Shown: piece after piece, positions 19,002 through 26,635 of the stretch
Layout: each line of letters starts with the position of its first letter
Numbering within the stretch: the stretch's first letter is position 1
Source of the DNA: Acidobacteriota bacterium
GTDB taxonomy: Bacteria; Acidobacteriota; Thermoanaerobaculia; Multivoradales; JBCCEF01
Direction of reading: 5' to 3'
NCBI GenBank assembly: GCA_039030395.1
Contig: JBCCEF010000011.1
Location: 100,762 to 164,761 of the forward strand
DNA length: 64,000 nucleotides
Notes under the pieces: generated by a model
Seen by the model: the letters and a program-made list of their open reading frames with translations, nothing else
Told to the model about the DNA's origin: nothing
Database searches by the model: none
Translations under genes and position numbers: made by a program

Positions 19002-19901
19002 TCACACCACCAGTTCGTTGGTCCAGTAGACGAGTCGATCCGGCGCTTCGTCGCACTGGCCGGTCGCCACCAGCCAATCGCCGAGGCGATGGTAGTAATC
19101 GTGACTCATCGACAGGTCGTGGGTGAAGCATCCGACCGTGGCGTCGAAGATCGCCGCGCCCAGCTCGTCCTTCGAGTAGGCGCCGGTGGTCCGCCGGTCG
19201 TAGATCTCCAGCGCTTCAGCCGGCTGCTGATGGACGAAGTCGATACCCCGCCGAATCAGACGAACCACGTTCTCGAGCAGCGGTCGACGCTCCGCCATCA
19301 CCTCTTCGCTGGTGATCAGGATGAGCTGGCAAAAATCCGGCACGCCCCAATCCTTCAGCGCGAAGAAGCCGGGATTCGCGCCGCGCCCGCGGGCTTCGAT
19401 GACCTCGAAGTTGTAGAAGATCAGGGTCGCCACATCGGCCTTGCCTTCGAGCAGCGCGTCGGTGTGAAGAAAACCGTTGTTGACCGGTGTGAAGTCCGCC
19501 GGATCGCAAGTTCCGCCGTCCGCCTCGATCATCGTTCTGACAATGGCCGGCCCACCGGGACCCGGAGCGCCGGGATACTGGATGCGCTTGCCGGCCATGT
19601 CCCGCGGCCGCTCTACCCCTGAGCCTTCGAGGTACATCACCCCGCCGTTGGTGTGGAGGAAGCGCGCAAAACCCACCACCTTGTCGCCCTTGGCGCGATC
19701 CTGCACCAGGTGAATGGGCTCCGTGATCGCCACCTCCATCCGCCCGGCCTCGATCTCCTCCATGGCATCGAAGTGCTTCTCCGGCTCCACCAGCTCCAGT
19801 TCGATCCCCGCTTCGCGAAACCACCCCTTCTCTTCTGCCACCAGCAGCGGTAGGTGATCCGGATTGAGAAACCACTCCAACCCCAAACGCAGTTTTTCCA
19901 C
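19002..19901 (-). CDS. THI5/NMT1-like periplasmic-binding-fold protein without export signal
   Basis: A 299-aa protein of the THI5/SsuA family, whose members bind thiamine-pyrimidine precursors or, in fungi, make HMP phosphate. Typical parts are WFLNPDHLPLLVAEEKGWF (residues 10-28), EPIHLV (61-66), the GKRIQYPGAPGPGG region and a C-terminal WTNELV resembling the fungal enzyme. The histidine corresponding to the fungal HMP donor appears kept (His64), but the position of the PLP lysine is Thr60, so suicidal HMP synthesis is unlikely. No signal peptide is present and no ABC permease or ATPase lies nearby. The GTG at 19901 is preferred because GAGAGGGG lies upstream; the open frame continues to 20099 but with low-quality sequence. 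Confidence 0.8.
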   Translation of the reverse strand: MEKLRLGLEWFLNPDHLPLLVAEEKGWFREAGIELELVEPEKHFDAMEEIEAGRMEVAITEPIHLVQDRAKGDKVVGFARFLHTNGGVMYLEGSGVERPRDMAGKRIQYPGAPGPGGPAIVRTMIEADGGTCDPADFTPVNNGFLHTDALLEGKADVATLIFYNFEVIEARGRGANPGFFALKDWGVPDFCQLILITSEEVMAERRPLLENVVRLIRRGIDFVHQQPAEALEIYDRRTTGAYSKDELGAAIFDATVGCFTHDLSMSHDYYHRLGDWLVATGQCDEAPDRLVYWTNELVV

Positions 19902-20103
19902 GATGTATCGTCCCCTCTCAAGGCTCCCCCTGGACGCCAGAGAGCCACGTAATTTCTGAGTTTCTGGCCCGCCATTGGGCACAGGCGAGGATACCCCGTT
20001 CTCGGTGAATACCCGAGACGTCGGCGTGGGGTGGTGGGAGGTTCGTGAGGGTCGGTTCAGGGCTTGGTCGTCGGGGACCGGGCGGCCTTCGAGTCCCAAG
20101 CCT

Positions 20104-20481
20104 CTACCTCAGGTAAGAACTCCCCATCAAGGAAACGCTCTTCACATCGTCCCGCGCCGTCAACCGGCCGAGGGCCGCGCGGTCCACCCGGCCGAGGACC
20201 AGGTCACCAAGACGAGCCAGACCGAAGGTTGCGAGGTCATGAGCGCTGGGGATCGGACCGTGGAAACTCACCGTCACCTCAAAGGGTCCGGCATCCGCCT
20301 CCGGACCGGCGTCTCCGAGGGCTTCGCCGAGACGCGAATCGAGTTTGGCGTGCTGGCCCGGGGTGAGGGTGACGGCGCCTTCGGGCGCGGCGGCTTCGTT
20401 GGCGGTGGTCGCTTCGGCGCCTTGCTCGTCGGCGGGGCGCTCTTCGGCGGGTCGGTCGGGTGGGGGGCAGTCACCGTTCAT
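20104..20481 (-). CDS. Small I9/propeptide-like protein at end of S8 operon
   Basis: 125 aa. Residues 1-40 are acidic, Pro/Ala-rich and probably disordered. The rest resembles the inhibitor/propeptide domain of subtilases: strand VTVSFHGP, then LVLGRVDRAALGRLTARDDVKSVSL, the usual helix-turn-strand ending in 'ARxDVxxV'. The same pattern (VPVDRLAEVAARDDVEFLEA) stands directly before the catalytic domain in the S8 peptidase encoded 63 nt upstream. I infer a separate inhibitor or folding chaperone for the operon's peptidases. It has no signal peptide. Similarity rests on a short pattern, so a profile search would be decisive. Confidence 0.7.
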   Translation of the reverse strand: MNGDCPPPDRPAEERPADEQGAEATTANEAAAPEGAVTLTPGQHAKLDSRLGEALGDAGPEADAGPFEVTVSFHGPIPSAHDLATFGLARLGDLVLGRVDRAALGRLTARDDVKSVSLMGSSYLR

Positions 20482-20543
20482 GGCTCCAGGATACTCCTCT
20501 CGCTATGGTCGCTGGTGAGAATGGCTGGCTTGCAGCTTTCGAG

Positions 20544-23500
20544 TCACGGCTTCAGCTTGTCGGCGTCGATCAAGCCGGCGCCCCAATCGTCGGCGGACGT
20601 CGGCAGGTTGGAGGGCATCGGGGTCACCCCGTCGCGCAGCGTCGTCGGCACCGAGCACTGGGCGAGGCGAGCGCGGATCTGGCTGAGGGTGAGGTTCGGC
20701 TCCTCGGCCATCACATTGGCGATCAGGCCGGCGACCACCGGGCTCGCAACGGAGGTACCTCGTCCGCGCATGGCCAGCGCATTGACCGTGTTCGCATGGC
20801 GGCGGCCCGCCTGGGCCTCCTCCACCGCATGCTGCCGCGAGCGGGCGGCGATCACACTGCAGCCCGGAGCGGTGATCTCGATCCCGGAGTTCGCCGGCTG
20901 CTTGCGCAAGGGACCCGGGCTCGAGAAACTGGAAATCGCGCCCTCGGGATTCGTGTCGGCGAGGCGATGGGCCGCCGGGGCGTTGGGCACCAGCAGCTTG
21001 CTGTTACAGGAAGCGACCCCGATCACCCCCGAGGAGTCGGCCGGCGCACTGACCTGGTGCTGACGATCCCCGGCGCTGACACCGCGGAAGCGCGCGTTCT
21101 CCAAACCGGCCCAGGCGTGACACTCGATTGCGCGCGAGGACCGGTTATGGAGACCCACCCGCCAGTGGGCGACGGTCAGACCGTTGAGCACCGCAACATC
21201 CGCCGCGCTCAAACCCTGCTTGGCACCGGCCTGCACCGTGGAGTCGCCCAAGGGCACCACGAACCCCTGTTGCCAAGCCGGCGTCGTCGTGCCGCGAATC
21301 GTCCAGTCGCGATCCACCAACACCCGGCGATGCCGCGCCGAGCGAAAGAGAATCGATCCGGCCGGATCGGGCACCAAGGCGAGAGCCGACTGGAAGTGGA
21401 TGCGAACATTGAAATCCCCGTTCACCGGATCCCGTGGCCCGAACGAAGTGCCGACATGAATCCCCTGCCCCCAGAAAGTCACCCAGTGAGGCGTGTGATC
21501 CACCCGCTGCGTGTAGGTAGGCGTACCCGCCGCCGGAGAAGCCGGCTGCCGGGTGGTGACCTCCATGGCGAGATGGCGGCGTGAGTCCGGATTCGTCATC
21601 CACAGGGTGACCACCTCGTAGTCCGAGCTGTTGCCCGCCACGCCGGAGAAGTCGAAGTCGAAGTCCTGCCGAGCCGCGGGAGCGACGCGGCGTTGGATGT
21701 GCCCATCATCCTTGCGCTCGTTGCCGCCGGACGCCACGATGGCAAATCCCTCGCGCTCCCGACCGTCCACCGCCGATAGGTCCGCCAGCGCCCGGCTCAG
21801 CGGGGCGGTGCCGTCGTGCGCATGGTCGCTGAACCCCAGGCTGATATTCACCACCACCGGCGTTCCTTCGCGGTGGCGCCGCGCCTTTTCCCGGATGTAC
21901 TGGACCCCGTTGAAGATGTCGAGGTCGTAGACCCTGAGGTTCGCATCCGCAAAAGGGTTGTTCGGCTGCGGCCGAGGCCGGCCGGCGGCGACCGCCACGA
22001 TGTTCGCCCGCGGCGCCATGCCCGCCGGTACGGGATCGGCACCGCCCACCGCTGCGCCGGCAGCGACGCCGGCGACGTAGGTGCCGTGGGAACCGCCGTC
22101 ACGGGCCTGGGACACGGTGGCGCCGGTGAACTCCGTGCCGTAGCCGAAATCGCGCTCGTTGAGCACATCGAAGAAGGGTCCGTCGTCGACGTTGAAGCCA
22201 TCAGCGGGGGTCGGACCGGTGGTGTCGGACTGGTCCCAGACACCCAGCACCCGCCCGGCGAAGGCCGGATGCTGGGCGTCGAAACCGCCGTCGACCACTC
22301 CGACCACAGCCCCCGCTCCGCCCCGCCGGTCGGCGGGAATGCGCGCTTCGAGGGCAGGCAGATTCACCATCGGGCGAACATCGACCAAGCGGGGGAACAT
22401 CCGCTTCGGCGCCTCCAAGAACTCGACGTCATCGCGAGCCGCAACTTCGGCCAAACGATCCACCGGCACTCGCAAGGCCCGCGTCGTTCCATCACCCACA
22501 CCTCCCACGCCCTCCGGTGCCTCGAATCCTGCCGTCACACGAGCGAACATCCTCACCCGCGGTTCGTCGCCGCCGGTGGTGAGATCGGAGCGCTGCAGGG
22601 CGGCGAGGCGCACCTCGGGTTCCTCGGAGAGTTCCTGCAGGAATCCGGTGAGGCCAGCATCGACGGACGAGCGCGCCGCCTCCGCCAGGGCGACGCCCTC
22701 CCCTTCTTCCGCCTCGAAGCCCACGAAGTCGTAGAAGTCCCCGGCACCCTCGAAGTCCTTGGGCACCGTGTGGAGAACCCGCACGCCGATCGGCGCTCCA
22801 TCCTCGCCGAAGCGGAATCCCCAAACCACTTCCCGCATTCCGCTGCCCGCGGGGGCGCTGGGATCGAGAAAGCGAGCCGGTAGCAGGGAGTAGATGTAGG
22901 GCTCATAGCGCCGCAGGCGAGCTTCCACCAGGTTGCGCTGGCGGTAGGTCTCCGACAGGTCCGCGGGAACGGATCGACCGCTGCCGGACCACCGTGCGTA
23001 GTACTCCCCCTCCTCGCTGAAAGTGAAGAAGTGGTGGAGCGTTTCGCGCAGGCTCGGTACCGATTCCGCCAGTCCAGCAAGGTTCGAAGGCACCTCCAGC
23101 CACTCGAAGAGATTGCGGGTGAGAACCGAGCGATCCGGCAGGGAGGCAATCGCCCGCGCCCAGGAGGACGCCTGTTGACCCCCTTCCGGCGAGCCGTAGA
23201 AGTCGAGATTGCTCAACACCCGCTCGATCTCTACGGCGGAGTCGTGGCGGATGTCGGCCAGGTCTCGTAGCCAGAACAGAAAGACCTGGGGGGAGTGGTC
23301 GGCGACGGAGGCCTCACCCACCGCTGGAATGCCGTCGAGCCCGACCGCCAGCTCCGGGCCAACCCGGAGGCAAAAGCGCGGTGTGCGTTCTTCGCCGCCG
23401 AGCACCGCCACCGGCGAGCCGGCGTAGCGACCGTAGCGACCCAACCGCACCTTGGCCCGATCCCCAGCGGTCCGCAGCACGGATCGCTGGGAATGGCTCA

Positions 23501-23549
23501 GTACGCTGCCGAAAAAGAACTCCAGTGCGGCGTCGAGACCCCGGGTCAC
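20544..23549 (-). CDS. S8 (subtilisin-like) peptidase with 400-aa N-terminal region
   Basis: 1001 aa with a complete triad: Asp420 (VVGVVDGGFD), His488 (GGSHGTYVAG) and Ser933 (GTSVASP), plus the oxyanion Asn in VASGGNERKDD. Residues 1-330 are a conserved region of unknown fold shared with the tandem copy at 23603, and about 355-385 look like an I9-type propeptide. A beta-rich insertion of roughly 200 residues lies between the Asn and Ser motifs. There is no signal peptide, so it acts in the cytoplasm or leaves by a route not visible here. The GTG start is preceded by AGGAG. The tail (PTTLRDG ... DWGAGLIDA) is shared with the neighbour. Likely substrates are the array paralogs or their partners, by context only. 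Confidence 0.93.
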   Translation of the reverse strand: MTRGLDAALEFFFGSVLSHSQRSVLRTAGDRAKVRLGRYGRYAGSPVAVLGGEERTPRFCLRVGPELAVGLDGIPAVGEASVADHSPQVFLFWLRDLADIRHDSAVEIERVLSNLDFYGSPEGGQQASSWARAIASLPDRSVLTRNLFEWLEVPSNLAGLAESVPSLRETLHHFFTFSEEGEYYARWSGSGRSVPADLSETYRQRNLVEARLRRYEPYIYSLLPARFLDPSAPAGSGMREVVWGFRFGEDGAPIGVRVLHTVPKDFEGAGDFYDFVGFEAEEGEGVALAEAARSSVDAGLTGFLQELSEEPEVRLAALQRSDLTTGGDEPRVRMFARVTAGFEAPEGVGGVGDGTTRALRVPVDRLAEVAARDDVEFLEAPKRMFPRLVDVRPMVNLPALEARIPADRRGGAGAVVGVVDGGFDAQHPAFAGRVLGVWDQSDTTGPTPADGFNVDDGPFFDVLNERDFGYGTEFTGATVSQARDGGSHGTYVAGVAAGAAVGGADPVPAGMAPRANIVAVAAGRPRPQPNNPFADANLRVYDLDIFNGVQYIREKARRHREGTPVVVNISLGFSDHAHDGTAPLSRALADLSAVDGREREGFAIVASGGNERKDDGHIQRRVAPAARQDFDFDFSGVAGNSSDYEVVTLWMTNPDSRRHLAMEVTTRQPASPAAGTPTYTQRVDHTPHWVTFWGQGIHVGTSFGPRDPVNGDFNVRIHFQSALALVPDPAGSILFRSARHRRVLVDRDWTIRGTTTPAWQQGFVVPLGDSTVQAGAKQGLSAADVAVLNGLTVAHWRVGLHNRSSRAIECHAWAGLENARFRGVSAGDRQHQVSAPADSSGVIGVASCNSKLLVPNAPAAHRLADTNPEGAISSFSSPGPLRKQPANSGIEITAPGCSVIAARSRQHAVEEAQAGRRHANTVNALAMRGRGTSVASPVVAGLIANVMAEEPNLTLSQIRARLAQCSVPTTLRDGVTPMPSNLPTSADDWGAGLIDADKLKP

Positions 23550-23602
23550 AGGGATTGCTCCTTACCGCCCGGCGCGCTGCCCCGACAGCCGAGCCCGACG
23601 TC

Positions 23603-26600
23603 TCACGGCTTCATCCGGTTGGCGTCGATCAACCCTTCGCCCCAGTCGTTCGCCGAGGTCGGCGCCGTCGCCGGCATGGCGGTGGTGCCGTCGCGCAACG
23701 TCGTCGGGATCGAGCAGGTGGCGAAGCGCGTCCGAATCTGGTCGATGGTCAGGTTCGGCTCTTCGGCCATGATATTCGCGATGATGCCGGCCACCGCCGG
23801 GCTGGCCATGGAGGTGCCCGCCATGCGCACGGCGTTGGCGTTGACGGTCAGCAGGTTAGTGCCGCCGGCCACGTCCACCTGCGAACGCGCCGAAATGATC
23901 ATGTTGCCCGGCGCCGTGATGTCGACCCCCGGATTGGTCGCCTGGTTGCGCAGCGGTCCCGGGCTCGAAAAGCTGGTGATCGCCCCCTCCGGGTTGCCGT
24001 CCGCGATGATGTCCGCGCCCGGCGGGTTCGGTACCGCGAGGTTGGCGTTGCAGGAAGCCACCGAGATCACCCCATCGGCCTCCGCCGGAGTGCAGATGAG
24101 GTGCGAGATGTCCGCCGCTCCGACGTTGCGGAACTGAGCGTTCTCCCGCCCTGCCCAGACGTGGAAATCGAGGGCCCCGGAGGTGCGGTTGCGAAGCGAC
24201 ACCCGCCAGCGCCCGGTGGTCAAATTGTTGAAAGCCGTGAGGTCCGCGGCGCTCGGCGCCGGGAGGCTGAAGATCGACAGGAACCCAGCCAAACCGTTGG
24301 CCGTCGAGGGCCCCAGCGCCACCGGCAGCCCGGTACCCCAAATCTGGGTGGTGGTACCGGAAATGTTCCAGTCTCGATCCAGCCGCACTCGGCGCCAGTT
24401 GGCGCCGAGGAAGTTCACCGTTCCCGCCGGGTCCGGCACGATCCCAACCGCCGTCTGCAGTCGCACCCGAACGTTGAAGTCGTTGTTGTGCGGGTCCCGT
24501 GGGCCAAAGGAAGTGCCCACGTGAACCCCCTGCCCCCAGAAGCTTTGCCAGCTCGGAGAGTGCGTCGCTTGCTGGCTGTAGGTGGGCGTGACCGCCGTCG
24601 CCGAGCCCGGTTGCCGGGTGGTCACGTCGAGCGCCAGGTTGTTGACGTTGTCGGGGTCCGGATTGGTCACCCAGACGGTCACCACCTCGGTGAAGCGGCT
24701 ACGGCTGTCGAAACCGGTGAGGTCGAAGTCGAAATTGCGGGTCGCCGAGGCCCCGACGCTGCGCTGGATATGGCGCTGGTCGGAGCGCTCGTTGCCCGCC
24801 GCCGCCACCATCGCAAAGCCCGGCCGCGCCGAATTGTTGAGCTGGGAGACCTCGTTCAAGCTGCGGCTCAGAGCGGCCGTGCCGTCGTGAGCGTGGTCGT
24901 GGTGGCCGAAGCTCATGTTCACCACCACCGGCGTGCCTTCGCGGTGGCGCCGCGCCTTTTCCAAGATGTAGGCGATCGCCGTGTAGGTGTCCCAATCGGA
25001 GATGTCTCGATTGTCCTGGGAGAACTGATCGTCCGGGTCTGGCTCCGGCCGGCCGCGGTGCACGGCGACGATGTCCGCCCGCGGTGCCATGCCCGCCGGC
25101 AACGGATCCGAGCCGGTCACCGCCGCACCGGCGGCGATACCCGTCACATGGGTACCGTGGGAGCCTGTATCCCGAGCATTGGTCACCGTTGGGCCGGTGA
25201 ACTCGGTCCCGGCATCCCAGAAGAAGCTCCGAATCGCGTCCTCGAAGCCGTCGAACACACCCGAATTGCCGGCATTCCAGGCGGAGGCCGGGGTGGGTCC
25301 GGCGGGGTCTGCAATGTCCCAAACGCCCAAGACCCGGCCGGCGAAGGCCGGATGTTGAGCATCGAGGCCGCTATCGACCACGCCGACCACCACCCCCGCG
25401 CCACCGCGGTCGGCGGCGGCGACTCGCGCCTCCAGGGCGGGCAGATTGACCATCGGCCGCACGTCCCCGAGCCTGGGGAACAGGGGTTTCGGCGCCTCCA
25501 GGGAATCGACGCCCTCGAGGGCCGCCAGTTCCGTTACCCGCTCCGGCGGCACCAGGAGCATCTGGGTCGGCCCCGTACCGATGCTTCGCACGCCGTCCGG
25601 CAGGGTGACACCCTCGGCCACCTGCGCGAACACCTTGACCGCCGGCTCATCGTTGTCGGTGGTGATCGTCGAATTGCGCAGAGCCGCCGAGCGTGCTTCG
25701 CCCTCCTCCGGCAGATCCTGGAGAAAGTCCGCCAGCCGAGCATCGACCGCCGAGCGGGCGGTCACCGGCAGGGCGGCTCCTTCGCCCTCCTCGGCCTCGA
25801 AGGCGACAAAGTCGTAGAAATCGCCGGCGTTGCCGAAGTCCTTCGGCACCGTCAAGAGCACCCGTGCCTCGGCCGGGGCGCCATCGTCACCGCGCCGGAA
25901 ACCCCACACCACCTCCCGCATGCCGCTATCGGCGGCGGCACTCGGGTTCAGGAAGCGAGCGGGGACGAGCGAGTAGATGTATTCGTCATATCGCTTGAGT
26001 TGCAGTTCGACGATGTTGCGCTGACGATAGATCGAGGAGAGTCCGTCGGGCACCTCGCGCCCGCTGCCGGACCAGCGCTCGTAGTACTCGCCGTCCTCAG
26101 CGAAGGTGAAGAAGTGATGCAGCGTCTCGCGGAAGTCCTGCACCGACTCGGCCAGACTTTCGAAGCCAGCCGGCACTTCCTCGTGATCGAAGAAGTTCAC
26201 CGCAAGGCTGGCGCGGTCCGCCGTGCCGGCGATCGCCTCCGCCCAGGCAGCGGCGTTGGCGGAACTGCCTTCCGGAGCGTAGAAGTCGACGTTCGACATC
26301 ACCCGTTCGATCTCCTCAGCGGAGTCGTGCTGGATGTCGGCCACCTCCCGCAGCCAGAGGAGGAAGACCTGGTTCGCACCCTGTCCTACGGTGGCGTCGC
26401 CGACGGACGGAACGCCGTTGTCCCCCGCCGGCAGCTCAGGCCCCACACCGACAGCGTACTTCGGCATGCGCTCCTCGCCACCGACCACCGCGACCGGCGA
26501 ACCGGCGTAGCGGGTGTAGTTGCCGATGCGGATCTTCGCCCGCTCGCCGGCGGCGCTCAGAGTGCGCCGCTGGCCCTCGCTCAAGAAGGATCCAAAGAAG

Positions 26601-26632
26601 TAACTCAGCGCGGCGTTCAAGTCTTGTGACAT
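23603..26632 (-). CDS. S8 (subtilisin-like) peptidase, tandem paralog
   Basis: 1009 aa. The triad is Asp420 (VVGVVDSGLD), His492 (GSHGTHVTG) and Ser941 (GTSMASP), with oxyanion Asn in AAAGNERSDQ. The first 430 residues align with the neighbouring peptidase without a gap, showing a tandem duplication, and divergence is greater in the linker before His and in the beta-rich insertion. An I9-like stretch precedes the catalytic domain here too. No signal peptide is present. The ATG follows GGGAG and lies 3 nt after the stop of the paralog at 26636, so the peptidase is translationally coupled to an array protein. The tail PTTLRDG ... DWGEGLIDA matches the neighbour. Confidence 0.94.
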   Translation of the reverse strand: MSQDLNAALSYFFGSFLSEGQRRTLSAAGERAKIRIGNYTRYAGSPVAVVGGEERMPKYAVGVGPELPAGDNGVPSVGDATVGQGANQVFLLWLREVADIQHDSAEEIERVMSNVDFYAPEGSSANAAAWAEAIAGTADRASLAVNFFDHEEVPAGFESLAESVQDFRETLHHFFTFAEDGEYYERWSGSGREVPDGLSSIYRQRNIVELQLKRYDEYIYSLVPARFLNPSAAADSGMREVVWGFRRGDDGAPAEARVLLTVPKDFGNAGDFYDFVAFEAEEGEGAALPVTARSAVDARLADFLQDLPEEGEARSAALRNSTITTDNDEPAVKVFAQVAEGVTLPDGVRSIGTGPTQMLLVPPERVTELAALEGVDSLEAPKPLFPRLGDVRPMVNLPALEARVAAADRGGAGVVVGVVDSGLDAQHPAFAGRVLGVWDIADPAGPTPASAWNAGNSGVFDGFEDAIRSFFWDAGTEFTGPTVTNARDTGSHGTHVTGIAAGAAVTGSDPLPAGMAPRADIVAVHRGRPEPDPDDQFSQDNRDISDWDTYTAIAYILEKARRHREGTPVVVNMSFGHHDHAHDGTAALSRSLNEVSQLNNSARPGFAMVAAAGNERSDQRHIQRSVGASATRNFDFDLTGFDSRSRFTEVVTVWVTNPDPDNVNNLALDVTTRQPGSATAVTPTYSQQATHSPSWQSFWGQGVHVGTSFGPRDPHNNDFNVRVRLQTAVGIVPDPAGTVNFLGANWRRVRLDRDWNISGTTTQIWGTGLPVALGPSTANGLAGFLSIFSLPAPSAADLTAFNNLTTGRWRVSLRNRTSGALDFHVWAGRENAQFRNVGAADISHLICTPAEADGVISVASCNANLAVPNPPGADIIADGNPEGAITSFSSPGPLRNQATNPGVDITAPGNMIISARSQVDVAGGTNLLTVNANAVRMAGTSMASPAVAGIIANIMAEEPNLTIDQIRTRFATCSIPTTLRDGTTAMPATAPTSANDWGEGLIDANRMKP

Positions 26633-26635
26633 GGG

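Noticed and set aside
19902-20103. Thiamine-pyrophosphate riboswitch before the THI5-like gene
   Set aside because: The conserved CTGAGA and the later ACCTGAT-type element are absent in the 200 bases upstream.
23381-26629. Very long plus-strand open frame (over 1000 codons) opposite the second S8 peptidase
   Set aside because: It is the antisense shadow of a GC-rich gene: Arg/Gly/His-rich, no domain, no ribosome site, while the minus strand has a complete subtilase.
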